Origin: Trichosphaerium sp. ATCC 40318
Lineage: Eukaryota > Discosea > Flabellinia > Trichosidae
DNA length: 64,000 nucleotides
Assembly: GCA_038496445.1 (NCBI GenBank)
Contig: JALMLS010000585.1
Span: 124,001-188,000, forward strand
Direction of reading: 5' to 3'
Shown here: one piece after another, positions 37,474-48,808 of the stretch
Layout: each line of letters starts with the position of its first letter
How positions within the stretch are numbered: position 1 is the stretch's first letter
Made by a program: the position numbers and the translations under genes
The notes under the pieces: model-generated
Databases searched by the model: none
What the model was told of the DNA's origin: nothing
Seen by the model: the letters and a program-made list of their open reading frames with translations, nothing else

Positions 37474-37938
37474 TACAAACCAGTTAATAGTAAAAGCACA
37501 TGTTCTTGACTTTACCTGGCGGACATTCCAGAAAGGTGACATTTGTTCCTGGAGCAAGAATGATAACAGGAGTAGGAATATTGCCTACATCAAGGTGAGA
37601 AAACTTGGTTAAAACAAAGGGTTTATGGCTTACCATCAACAGTGACATTGCCTTGAATTCGAATTGAAGGTAATGGTTCAGAATCAAAAGGAAAAGTCCA
37701 AACACCACGAACACATGTAGCTAAAGGTAATGATCCTGAACATGCACTTGTAGGAGGTTCAGTCGTAAACAAGCTGAAAGCTCACCTGCAAGGCAGTGCC
37801 ACCTTTTGTTTTGTAGATGTAATCTAAAGATATTCGCGATTAGCAGAAAAAGAAACTTGAATCTCACTTTTAGGAATTGACCTGGATTATCAACAAGTTA
37901 TTCAGTTCATTGTTACTCATAGCCTGAATAATTTCCAT
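37474..37938 (-). pseudogene. 5' half of the split membrane-protein gene
   Basis: Exons recoverable here: ATG at 37938 (MEIIQAMSNNELNNLL), then a short exon ending CPPG at donor GTAAAG, with intermediate introns GTCAAT-TTTAG, GTGAGC-ACAAG and GTAAGC-TGTAG. The encoded chain has CSACSGSLPLATCVRGVW and a beta segment (IILAPGTNVTFLECPP) resembling the ITIQLESFATITLPPG segment of the 3' half, as in tandem beta modules. The large transposon interrupts the intron after CPP. A gypsy element is inserted 50 bp upstream of this ATG, so more 5' exons or the promoter may lie beyond 47326. Confidence 0.65.
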
Positions 37939-37987
37939 ACCTCATATTTGATAAAATGGATGCTATTAGGTGTTACAATGTATTTGA

Positions 37988-38344
37988 TGTCATATACACG
38001 TCTCACGTGATGACTTAGATGACTTAAGCTTACATATTCATGGCTTATTCGTTCTTTTGCTCTTTCTTTATTTGCTAAATCTAGGTTCCTGCAAATTAAC
38101 TAATCGTTCACATATTTGCTTCGTGATGTTTCGTGTAGACTATGAAAACCATTATCGATGTCTATAGTCTATTGGGATGTTATTATCACGAAACTTGTTC
38201 ACGAAGTAACTCGAAGTCTATTCAAGATGTTTCACACGCCACGAGATACACTCACTTACTAGAAACGCTCATCTAAGACATTGTAATACGTTCATGTAAT
38301 AAACAGATTTAACTAATTACACAAGCGTTACAACATCTCTTACA
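37988..38344 (+). repeat. 5' LTR (357 bp)
   Basis: TGTCATATACACG ... ATCTCTTACA. It differs from the 3' LTR by CTTTCTTTAT against CTTTCCTTAT and by GCTTCGTG against GCTCCGTG. It contains a TCTCACGTGATG motif near its start, the same CACGTG hexamer found before host genes. Confidence 0.95.
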
Positions 38345-38345
38345 T

Positions 38346-38357
38346 TGGCGACACGAT
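38346..38357 (+). other. Primer-binding site
   Basis: TGGCGACACGAT begins one base after the LTR. TGG pairs with the CCA tail of a tRNA; the tRNA species was not identified. Confidence 0.7.
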
Positions 38358-38571
38358 CATTATTTTTATACCTTTGCATCTCCTCCCGAGACTTCCTGTT
38401 TACACAAACTACTCACGCACTTTGCTTGGTGTGGGAGAACCTATATGTCATAACCGTAGCTTTGCCAAAATACTTGTGGGCTGGTAGAAAACGCCCTCCA
38501 TAACAGCTACGTCATTACTGCTTTACGTTCATCGTCTCTTTTGAAGTTTCTCTTTATCACACATTCACATT

Positions 38572-41513
38572 ATGTCAGGCGTTCCGATTTCCGAATTGGA
38601 AAAACAGATCAAAGCTTTGGAAGCTGAAGTTAAAGAAGCTAAACGCAGAGAATCACGTACCTTTGCTACAACTGCATACACAGTCCCTTCTTCACATGTT
38701 ACACCTCGATCAGCGGATAGACGACAACGTCTCCAGACTACAACTCTGAAAGCTCCTCCGATGCCGAACCTAACACAATAACCTGTCGTTAAGATACAAA
38801 ATGCAGCGCTCAAAAAGGCACGCGAAGAACTCGGCGAACCTGAAGAAGATGCCACAGAAGATGAGAAAAAAGAACACGAAGAAGCTTTGGGAAAGAAAAC
38901 TCGCATTTATTTCACAATACAATTCCAGAAGGTATTCAGGCAGAAACAACTGGAATTAATACAATCCGAGAACTTTGAAGCCGTTTCTACCGATTTGGAT
39001 GCTCTTGTGGTTCTCGAAGATGAATATGGTGGCGATAGCAATGGCACCGAGCCTGTGCCTACACAACCGGCATTTATTCCGATGATGTCGAACCTCGAGC
39101 AAGATTTCACTCCTTTTTCTGGCACGAAGAAAGAGAACGTTCATATCTGGATTCAGAACGTACATACTCGATGTTCCAAGTTATTTATGCACGATTCCAT
39201 GCGAGTGGCTTTCATCGAAGACCATCTTATCGATCACGCGAAAGAATGGTATCAAGGACACATTCGAGGCAAAGAGGTCACTGCAGATGAGCTCCTCAAC
39301 GCTTTGAAAGAATTTTACAGCAGCTCTGGCGATGCTAGAAAATTTCGACAAGAATTCAAGCACTTCTATCAAGGAAACCTTTCCGTTCGAGAATACGCCG
39401 CTTCTAAATCCGCTAAAGCTGCTTATGCTCACCTTCCTCTAGATGGTTACTCACAGATCGAGTCTTTCACAGATAACCTCCGAGAAGATATACAGACGCA
39501 ACTTTATTGTCACACTGGCTCTGAGTTCGAGACTTGGAACGAAGCTGTCAAAGCCGCTATCCGTATTGAAGAAGCTCTCGAGCGTATTGGGCGTAACAAA
39601 AAGCGCATACAAAAGTCCAGAGGATCTACAAACTCTACAAATTCATCAAAACCGGCGAAGAATACAAAAACTGGTTCTGGTTCTACAAATTCTCCTCCTC
39701 GAATTCCACGCGACAAATGTCTGGACAAAACCAAGTGTCCAGATCCCAACAATGCCTCCGTCAACAAATGGTGTGATAACCATGGCTTCTGGTGTGCTCA
39801 TTCAACAGATCAATGCAGAAAGAGCGCCAAACAAAACTCCATCTCAGTCATTCCAACCGACAAAGAAGTAGAAGCTGCCCTCACAGAGAAGATTGTCAAA
39901 CCACGACGTCCGATGGATTATGATATACAAGCTGGGATGTCTAGATTCGATACGCCTCTCAGTCCGTATCACCCTCCCAACTTTGACTTGAGATCCGAAG
40001 CCGTTATCACTGAGATAATGCCTCCTGGTCAGAATTATGTGGAGATTCGACTCAATGGAACTCCAATAACAGCTTTGGTAGACACTGGCGCAGATAGATC
40101 GGTCATTCTTGCGTGTGCTCTCAATCTCATCAACCAACCCTACTCGCTAGAAGAAGCAAATGTAACCGGTACAGTTGCTAGTGGCGGTAAGGTTGAATTC
40201 AAAAACAAAACCTCTGCCCTTCAACTTTCTTTGGCTCCAAACATTGTCGTGAACACTTCTTTCCTAGTTTCAGATGAACTCAGCGACATTTGTATTCTTG
40301 GCAACGATATCTTGGGTAAACACAACATCGGCATATTCCCTCAACGCGGTATTCTATTGGTCAACGATCATCACGAAGTCCCTCTCATCAAGAAACCATA
40401 TGTTTCTAAGAAGCTTCTCAAACAGTCTATTCTCCGTGCTGAAGATGATGTGGTGATTAGTCCTCAAGAGACGGTTGTGTTGGCTCTAAAAACTGATGTT
40501 TGCCAAGGGCTCATTGGAGTTGCAAACCTCTCTAAACGCCTCGCTCATGAAGGACTGGCTGGAGCTTGTGTTTTAAACACTATCGATAAACGGAGAGCTT
40601 ATTTGCAAGCCACCAACTTATCGAAATGCTCCATCTACCTTCAGGCAGGTCAAAGAGTTGGGCTCTTCAAACCTCTTCGTGCAACTACACAGATTAGTTG
40701 CCTTTCGACTCATATCGGTCAGGTCTATTCAGATGCGTTTATGGAACCTGCCACCTCCTCTTTCGTACGTTCAGTTGATCCTAGTGACCCAGCTGTTTCT
40801 GCTAGCGATGAATCAGTTGTTAGTGAAGATTCCGAAGAAGCGTCAGTTTCTGAAAGTTCTAAGCTTAACTCTATGAAATCAGGAACAGTTAACTCTGACG
40901 TACCTACTTCTTCTGGAACATCTAGAGCTGGAGATAGCGATTCCAGTCTTCGTGTAGCAACAGAAGAAGAAAGAAAACATATCTTGGAACTATTCGATCT
41001 TTCTGATAGCTCATTGACAGCTGAGCAACTCCAACGTGCAACCAATCTCCTCGCCGCCTATTCCGACAGATTCGAAGAAGAGATTCAAGCTCCACGTTCA
41101 ACAGAAGTCAAACTGAGGATCGACACAGGCGACTCTAAACCAAAGGGTCAGCCTCCAAGAAGATTTCCACCCAAATATCGCGAATTCATCGAAGAATTCA
41201 TCCAGTCTTACAAACAGCGAGGTTTGATAAGACCTTCCACCTCTCCATGGGCTGCACCTATCGTGGTAGTCCCTAAATCAAATGGTAAGCTGCGATTCTG
41301 TATCGATTACAGACAGCTTAATGGTGTTACGAAGCGTGATGTCTATCCTTTACCAAGAATCGATGATGCTTTGGATGCATTATCAGGTTCTACCCTTTTC
41401 TCGACAATGGACGCTACGTCAGGATTCCATCAACTGGAGATGGATCAGGAATCAATCGAGAAAACTGCATTCATAGATCAAACTGGTCTCTATGAATGGC
41501 TAGTCATGCCGTT
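38572..41513 (+). pseudogene. gypsy gag-pol, first part: Gag, protease, start of RT
   Basis: One frame starts at ATG 38572. It has an in-frame TAA at 38779-38781 and continues open to 41520. Gag capsid runs from about FTPFSGTKKENVHIWI to REDIQTQLYCHTG. A zinc-binding motif follows (WCDNHGFWCAHSTDQC), then protease (ALVDTGADRSVI) and the start of reverse transcriptase (RFCIDYRQLN, TMDATSGFHQ), ending at EWLVMP. The frame that appears to begin at 38887 starts at a TTG inside Gag, not at a real start codon. RT is cut by the 585-bp insertion at 41514. Confidence 0.9.
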
Positions 41514-42098
41514 ATTGTAGGTAAAAGAGTGGCTCTTTGTACCTATTATATAAAATCAAAAACCAAACAACCAAAAAACCAATTAACCCAGCATTGTGTG
41601 ATCACAAGGTCAGTGTAATACAGTGTGTAATCACAGATGCCAACCTTGATACCAAATCAAGGTTGCCTAGGCTAGGTTTTACATTCTATAAACAAGCTGT
41701 GTGGTATTTGAATATAATGGTTGATCATACCTATTAAAATGGTTGTTTTTACCTATTAAAACGGTTGTTCTTACCTATTATTGAATCAATACAGACACAA
41801 CAACCGAAAACACAAGCCCAACAAAGAGCCATCACACATAAAGACAACACAGTGTACCATCACAGACGGACAACCTTGATACCAGATCAAGGTTGACCTA
41901 GGCTAGGTGCAACAAAACAAAGCAATCAAAAAAAAAAAACCAAAGTCAACAAGTAGTAAATGATTAACAGTGGTGCAACAAATGGTTGCTGGTCCCTATC
42001 CTGATTGACAGAAAAGAACTCAAACTTCAAGTGCAAACGGTATAAGCAACCGTGGTTCGTGTAGCCCATGTCCTGACACCATCATCCACAACTCTGTT
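41514..42098. mobile_element. Unclassified 585-bp insertion inside reverse transcriptase
   Basis: It separates EWLVMP from FGLTNAPPTWQRYMN, normally contiguous in gypsy RT. GTT occurs at both borders (41511-41513 and 42096-42098), compatible with a 3-bp target duplication. No terminal inverted repeats. Inside are two copies of a palindromic motif, CAACCTTGAT-N4-ATCAAGGTTG followed by CCTAGGCTAGG (near 41645 and 41875), and an inverted GTGGCTCTTTGT/AAAGAGCC pair. It lacks usable splice ends, so it is not an intron. Confidence 0.6.
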
Positions 42099-42477
42099 TG
42101 GACTCACTAACGCTCCTCCTACTTGGCAGAGATACATGAACTTGGTTCTAGCTGGTCTCACGTGGAAGCTGTGTCTGGTCTACATGGATGATGTTATCGT
42201 ACCTTCTGTAACCTTTGAGGAACATCTTGTCCGCCTTGAAGCGGTATTAAAACGATTTAGATATTATAACATTACACTTAAACCCTCCAAATGCCACTTC
42301 TTCAAAACTTCGGTCGATTATTTAGGTTACGTGGTCTCTCAACATGGAATTGTGCCAAATCCAGCTAAGATAGAGTCAGTCCTCAACACCAAAGCACCTA
42401 AAGAACCACGTGACATTCAACAGTTTCTTGGGCTAGTCAACTACTATGCACAGTTCGTTCCAAAACTTGCTTCTAAA
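42099..42477 (+). pseudogene. gypsy pol, middle part: rest of reverse transcriptase
   Basis: Contains the RT active site LVYMDDVIV and the connection region (DIQQFLGLVNYYAQFVPKLA), ending SK before the MITE at 42478. Confidence 0.9.
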
Positions 42478-43537
42478 CAGGTCTAAAAAAATATACCAGT
42501 TTTTTTGGTATATACCACTTTTATACCACTTTTTTATACCAGTTTTTCATGGTATATACCAAAAAAAGTGGTATATTTTGACCGAAATATACCAAAAAAA
42601 GTGGTATATTGACCAAATATACCAACAATATACCAAAAAAAACAGGTATAAAAACAGAAAATATACCACTTTTTTTCACCAAAAAAAAAAAAATATACCA
42701 CTTTTTTATACCACTTTTTTTAGGTATATACCAGTTATATACCACTTTTTTATACCAGTTTTTCATGGTATATACCACTCTTATATACCACTTTATGTCT
42801 ACTTATGGTACACCTGCAATTCCAGAAAATACACTTTATTTAATACACAGTTTGTGAGTTACAAGTTTTGAACAATGTCCACTACAGTTACATTACTATG
42901 GGCGTCTGGAAAATTTGTCCATCTCCATGAGCTTGCTGTACCTACTGTAAAAACATGCTGCGCACCTAATGAAAGTGGTTTCACCTGAATCTATCAATTA
43001 CTAAGGCCTACGGAGGTCGGTTAATGTATATCAAACGAAAATAAAATAACACTTTGTCTGGTACCCACGAACGTCTGTATAATACCTGCAATATAGTTTC
43101 CTTAATGTTGGTACTGGAATCAGGTCCTGCGGTTCGAATGAGCTTGGTTTGGTTAGATTCTATGATATACTAAGGTCCCTACGCACCGTTCAATGTATGA
43201 CGTCTATGATCGTTCAACAAGAAAACCCATTACCAAAAAGCTCCTTAATGACCTTCTTGAAGCATACCATAAAAGTGGTATATACCAATAAAAAGGTGGT
43301 ATATACCACATACCATAAAAAAGTGGTATATACCACTTTATATACCATTTTTAGAAGGTCTCATTATGTGAATGAAAAGTGGTATATACCACTTCCATAT
43401 ACCACTTTTTTATTCACTTAATTTCTAAAAAAAGTGGTATATCAAAATGGTATATACCAGTTTATATACCATTTTGTTGAAAAAAGTGGTATATACCATA
43501 AAAAAACTGGTATATACCACTTTAATTTTTAGACCTG
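42478..43537. mobile_element. 1.06-kb non-autonomous relative of the 17.7-kb transposon
   Basis: Perfect 12-bp terminal inverted repeats (CAGGTCTAAAAA ... TTTTTAGACCTG) flanked by AA on both sides. Both arms (42479-42800 and 43265-43535) are TATACCA/TGGTATA arrays like those of the large element, so it can probably be mobilised by the same transposase. Removing it with one AA gives Ser-Lys-Ala-Ala-Pro in frame with RNase H. A unique core (42800-43260) is related to that of the element at 44287-45323. Confidence 0.9.
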
Positions 43538-43539
43538 AA

Positions 43540-44286
43540 GCAGCACCTCTTAGAGCTTTACTTAAGAAAGGTGTCGAATGGCAATGGCTTGACAGAGAGA
43601 TTACAGCGTTTCAATCTATCAAACAAGCTCTCACCACAACTCCTTGTCTGGCATATCCAGACTTCTCTAAACCCTTTGAACTACACACCGATGCATCAGA
43701 TTATGGTATTGGCGCTGCGTTAGTTCAAAAAAGCGAGGATGGCACAGAGAAAGTTATCAGTTATTATAGCAGATCTCTCAATCAGGCTGAACAAAACTAC
43801 AGCACTACAATGAAAGAGGTATTGGCTATCGTGGCAGCAGTTCGAAAATTCAGAGTTTATTTGCTGTCTCAACACTTCAACGTCTACTCAGACCACTCAG
43901 CGTTACAGTGGTTCTATAGACACAAAAATCCTGATTCCAAGATGGTTCGTTGGTCGATCTTCTTATCCCAGTACAACTATACAGTCAAACATAGACCTGG
44001 TACAAAGAACTCTGATGCTGACGCTCTATCAAGATCACCCATTGTTCAAAAACCTGGCACAGCGATCTATACAGCTAGAATTCGCTCTTTCAAGATGCCA
44101 GATAAACCTATGCTAAAAACTTATTATGCTCAAAGACAAGACCCAGATCTACGCTTGTTAATAGAATATATGCATTCTCCAAAAGCGTTTATTGGATATG
44201 ATAAGTACAACAGGCTTAAAAAGCAGTCTGTTAACCTCTTTCTGGATGAACATGGCATTCTCAGACGTCGATGGTGCCCATCTAAA
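43540..44286 (+). pseudogene. gypsy pol: RNase H
   Basis: Begins APLRALLKKG after the MITE. It contains the RNase H motifs FELHTDASDYGIGAALVQ and YSDHSALQWFY, and the end of the domain (HRPGTKNSDADALSR). It stops at the second MITE (44287). Confidence 0.9.
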
Positions 44287-45323
44287 CAGGGCTGAAACTC
44301 AACAAGGCATTTTTGGACAATGCCTAGGCATTTTCATCAAATAATGCCTTATTTTTTACAAAAATGCCTAGTTTTTGCCTCATTCAAAAAAGCAAATACA
44401 GGGCAATGCCTTATTTTTTGCTCCAAAAATGCCTTATATTTGATGAAAAATGCTTGCATCTGGTACACAAGATTGCAATGGTTTTGCCTGCATATTTTAA
44501 GGAATTATGCCTTCAAATTAGGGCATAACTCATGCATCAATGCCTTATTTTGAAGGCAAAAAGAAAGCATTGTCATAGTCTACAGTGCCTAATAAACCAG
44601 GGCATTTTCAGGTAATAACACAACTATTTATTTTATAATACAGTACACATACAATACACAAAACTCCTAAGTCCACATTTGAAAAAACCTTAAAGAAAAT
44701 ATGAGATGGTGTAGAAAAAAAAAAAAAAAAAACTTACCTTGTAGTGTTAGAATTCCGCGGTCCTGGAAATATCGCGGAGTTCACTCCTACTACTGTTGTA
44801 GGTGAAATAGGGTGCTGCGGTTCGTTTGGCGGTGGTTTCGTCTAATTTCATGAATTACTAAGAGCGCTAGATGCCTATCTATATAAAACGTCAGTAGGTG
44901 ATGTGAAAAAAAAAGTGTAAAAGTTGTTTGACTGTTACTTACCTTAAACCACTTCCTTAATGTGATCAGTCCTATGATATAGTATAGGCAATGCCTTATA
45001 TATGAATTAAAATACAAGGCATATATTGCTTAAAAAAATAAGGCATAATAAAGGCATAAAGTACTTGCAATACAGGGCATTACTTGATTTTATGCAATGC
45101 CAAAAAATGCAATACAAGGCATTACCTGATTTTATGCAATGCCAAAAGATGCCCAAAAATGCCTGGTATTAATGCCTTTTTGATGAAGGCATTGCCTTTT
45201 TGTAAAAATGCCTTATTTTATTGGGCATTGCCAAATGCAAATGCCTTGATTTTGCCATCTAATGCCAAATGTTAGGAATATGCATCATTTTTTAAGGCAA
45301 TGCCTAGCTGAGTTTCAGCCCTG
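44287..45323. mobile_element. 1.04-kb non-autonomous transposon with GGCATT arms
   Basis: Perfect 15-bp terminal inverted repeats (CAGGGCTGAAACTCA) flanked by AA. The arms (44300-44600 and 44990-45310) are arrays of AATGCC/GGCATT in both orientations. Removing it with one AA gives Pro-Ser-Lys-Ala-Gln in frame with integrase. The terminus shares CAGG and 2-bp duplication with the CAGGTCT family but has a different subterminal motif. The core contains an exon-intron-like structure on the minus strand. Confidence 0.9.
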
Positions 45324-45325
45324 AA

Positions 45326-46936
45326 GCGCAATTAGCTGATACTGCAGAACGAGTTCAGTTAGTTGTGCCACATTCCTTAAGGCACGATATCCTTTCTTCC
45401 ATGCATGATGATACCCTCTCAGGACACCTAGGTATTGATAAGACATACTTGCGTGTTTTACAGAAGTATTGGTGGCCAGGTGTCAAGCGTGATGTTATGT
45501 ATTGGATCAAATCTTGCAACCTTTGTCAAACTGGCAAAGTCAAACGTCAAGCTCGTGCTGGTGCTCCAATGGGAACGGTTACCTCTTCGTACCCTTTCCA
45601 AGTAATTGCTGCTGATCTTATTACAGCATTACCAGAGACGAAACTAGGTAACAAAAACATCTTGTGTGTTGTTGACTATTTCACTCGATTCGCTATCATG
45701 GTACCAGTACCAGATAAGAAATCTTCCACTATTGCACGTGTTTTATTCGAGCGTGTTATATCACAATATGGTGCTCCTGAAGTCTTTCTCTCTGATCAAG
45801 GTGGGGAGTTTGTCAAGCACGTACAGGAACTTATGGATATGATTAACATGGACAAACGACGAACATCTGCATATCACCCTCAATGTGATGGATTGGTAGA
45901 ACGATTTAATTCTACCTTAATACAAACAGTTAAGATGTACTGCAATGAAGATCAAAATGATTGGGATGATTACTTGCCTGCGGCTACATTTGCATACAAC
46001 ACAGCAGTACATGCAGAGCTGAAAGAAACGCCTTTTTATTTGCTACATGGGTTTCGTGCTGTTCAACCTATAGATCAAGCACTTGGAGTGCTGCCTGTTT
46101 CTAAAATCCATAGCCAGTACTTAAAAAAGGTGGCCAAGACACTCAAGGTCGCTAGACACAACGCAGAAGAGGCTAGGAAGATCGCTCATGAAAAACAGGC
46201 TAAAAGATACAACGCAAAACGTAAATCTACATCTTTTGCGGTTGGTGATCAAGTTATCAAGTATCGTGATAAGCCGTTTGATTACGGACAACCTGACAAG
46301 CTATCTTTTGCATATGAAGGTCCTTATACAATTGCTCGAGTCCTAAGTCCTATTACTTATATGCTTACTGATTGGAATGGTGATTTATTGGAGTCTGCGT
46401 ATCATGTTACGAAGCTATTGCCTTATCATGATCCAGCTAAGAGATTGTATTCGTCAGAAGATATATTGGATGATGTAGAAGAAGATATTCAAGTAGACGA
46501 TGTGGATCCTGTATCAAATATTTCTTCCAACGCCCAGTCAGTTTCTGATGAAGATTCTAACTCTTCAGTTCTTACTTCTCAACCTCAGGCAGATCTTTCT
46601 TTTATTCCTGCCTTCCCTATTGCTTCTCGGTCGCGTCACACTCGTAGCCGTACAAAAAATGCTGGCTCTGCATTCAAATTGGCACTTCACGATATGCTGG
46701 CTGAAGTGTTAAAAAGAGATTCTGAAAAAAGGTTTAGTCAACAAGTTTTTCTTCATTATCACAGTTCACTTATGGATTTATTAACATCATCGCATTCACC
46801 TTTTGTTACTAGTTTCCATAGAAAAGAGCATTTCCATGCTCAATTACAAAACGTTACTAAGGCTCCTGATTTTATTCAATTCTTGCGGGTATTGGTGGAT
46901 CATTTCAAAGATGTCTTTAAATACGAGCTCAAATAG
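45326..46936 (+). pseudogene. gypsy pol, last part: integrase and C-terminal extension
   Basis: HHCC zinc finger (HDILSSMHDDTLSGHLGID ... CNLCQ), DDE catalytic core (Asp in AADLI, Asp in SDQGGEF, Glu in GLVERFN), then a chromodomain-less C-terminus with an acidic Ser-rich stretch and a helical tail ending at TAG 46934. The frame is intact in this part. Confidence 0.9.
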
Positions 46937-46952
46937 ATGTTATCTCGCTCTG

Positions 46953-46963
46953 GTGTGGGAGAA
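46953..46963 (+). other. Polypurine tract
   Basis: GTGTGGGAGAA directly before the 3' LTR; primes plus-strand synthesis in LTR elements. Confidence 0.7.
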
Positions 46964-47320
46964 TGTCATATACACGTCTCACGTGATGACTTAGATGACT
47001 TAAGCTTACATATTCATGGCTTATTCGTTCTTTTGCTCTTTCCTTATTTGCTAAATCTAGGTTCCTGCAAATTAACTAATCGTTCACATATTTGCTCCGT
47101 GATGTTTCGTGTAGACTATGAAAACCATTATCGATGTCTATAGTCTATTGGGATGTTATTATCACGAAACTTGTTCACGAAGTAACTCGAAGTCTATTCA
47201 AGATGTTTCACACGCCACGAGATACACTCACTTACTAGAAACGCTCATCTAAGACATTGTAATACGTTCATGTAATAAACAGATTTAACTAATTACACAA
47301 GCGTTACAACATCTCTTACA
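46964..47320 (+). repeat. 3' LTR (357 bp)
   Basis: Same length and ends as the 5' LTR, preceded by the polypurine tract and followed by TTTGA. Confidence 0.95.
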
Positions 47321-47550
47321 TTTGATGCTTATTACAATGTACTGAATGCTCATAGTGATGAGCAAAATATCAGCAAAAAAATGAGACTATCAATAATCTT
47401 TTGTCGATAATACGGGTCAATTCCGCTTAAGCGACTTTCTCGTTTTTACTAGCGTCAACTGTATTAAACAGAGCATTGCAAAAGTGATAGATCTGCATTT
47501 AACACAGAGAAAGCGACCCAAACCAAACAACGCTACCCAAAAACGCACAA

Positions 47551-48583
47551 ATGACGTTAAATCAACAGGTACGAGTGCGTTACTTCAAATACGATTAAAA
47601 ATACTAACTCCATGAGATATAGGTGGCAAACACGGCATGTCGGTTCCTTTTAGATCTTCCAGTGGAGATACAGCTAGATATCATGGATTTAGACCACACA
47701 GTGTACAAATTATGGCCATTACTTTCAAAACACACAGCGACAACAACAAGGTTTGATTTAGAGTTAAACAGACACGGGAAATGGATACAAAAGGATCCAT
47801 CTTCAGGACGTACTCAAGAGCTTCATTTGAAGCATGGAAAGCGTGATGGAAGGTATCAAGAGTGGTATGCTAGTGGTAAATTACGAGTACAGTGCAATTA
47901 CGTTGATGATAAAAAGGATGGAGATTACATGGTGTGGCATTTCAATTCACAGATGTCTGAGAAGCGTCATTACATAAACGGCAAGTTGAATGGAGAATAC
48001 AAGAGGTTTCACACGAATGGTCAAGTGTATGAGCTTAAACACTATGTTGATGGTAGAGTGTAAAGAATGGCATGACAAGAGATGGTATCCAGAAGGTAAA
48101 TTGAAGTTACACAGTCATTACGTCAACGACAAAGCACATGGAGAGTTTAAAGCATTTCACAAGTGTGGTAAATTAGCTGTTCAGTGCGAATATGTCAATG
48201 ACAAGCGAGAAGGAGAGTTCAAGAGGTGGTATTCGAATGGTCAATTACAAGAGGTGCTTCATTTTGTTAATGATAAGTTTGAAGGACAGTCCAAGACATG
48301 GTATGAAACAGGAGAACTATTGCAAAAGAGCTGTTATGTACACGGTGTATCAGATGGAATGTCGCAGAGTTGGCATAGAAATGGTCAAGTCAAGGATAAG
48401 TATCATTACATAAGTGGTAAGCCGGAAGGAGAGTATACAAGGTGGCATGATAATGGTATCATGCACAGGCTTTATCATTTTGTCAATGGTCGTCCGGAAG
48501 GGGAACACAAAGAATGGAGTAGAAATGGAGAATTGAAGGAGCACTACAAATACGTAAATGACGTAAAACACAAGATTTTTTAG
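47551..48583 (+). pseudogene. F-box-like protein with MORN-type repeats, frameshifted
   Basis: A short first exon (47551-47568) joins over a TACTAAC-containing intron to a frame starting VANTACRFLLDLPVEIQLDI, an F-box-like N-terminus. It is followed by repeats of about 24 residues of the form HYVDGKxxGEYKxWHxNGQL. The frame stops at 48063 after YVDGRV, and the repeats resume in another frame from ECKEWHD to KHKIF at 48583. There is no intron signal at the break, so a small deletion within a repeat is likely. F-box plus MORN_2-type repeats are common in amoebae and in large DNA viruses of amoebae. Two shorter proteins from separate starts are an alternative to a dead gene. Confidence 0.75.
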
Positions 48584-48808
48584 GTAAAATATGAAGACGA
48601 ACGAGAAAGGGACTTGTACATTGAGTACTCAGAACATCAATAAACGATTATTAAGTACGGTTGTATGGTGTTTTGATAAACCACAGTGTATATTTGAAAG
48701 TGATACACCTGTTTACATGTCACACAGTAGTGCCTATGTTGAGGTACTTCAGCAGACAAAAAAAAATATGACAAGTCAAAAATGCATTAGTCTTCGTTTC
48801 TCTTAATC

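Larger units (their letters stand above)
37988..47320 (+). mobile_element. Ty3/gypsy LTR retrotransposon with three nested insertions
   Basis: Two 357-bp LTRs (37988-38344 and 46964-47320), each starting TG and ending CA, differ at two positions I can find. The target duplication TTTGA flanks both ends (37983-37987 and 47321-47325). A primer-binding site (TGGCGACACGAT, from 38346) and a polypurine tract (GTGTGGGAGAA, 46953-46963) are in place. Domain order is Gag, protease, reverse transcriptase, RNase H, integrase, which is the gypsy order. Three insertions break pol, and a stop lies in gag. Near-identical LTRs mean the insertion, and hence the nested ones, are recent. Confidence 0.95.

Noticed and set aside
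38887-41520. Gag-pol starting at 38887
   Set aside because: The first codon is TTG inside a Gag frame that begins at ATG 38572 and is interrupted only by a TAA at 38779.
41514-42098. tRNA-derived SINE (a GGTTCGTG motif near 42050 resembles a B box)
   Set aside because: No matching A box or cloverleaf and no A-rich tail at the border.
42478-43537. The CAGGTCT insertion read as a spliceosomal intron (CAG|GTCTAAA ... TTTTTAG|ACC)
   Set aside because: The junction has GT and AG, but splicing gives an immediate stop (AAA CAG ACC TGA). Removal of the whole element plus one AA restores the frame.
44320-45275. Plus-strand frames rich in Ala, Leu and Cys around 44320 and 45084
   Set aside because: Repeat-encoded by the AATGCC/GGCATT arms.
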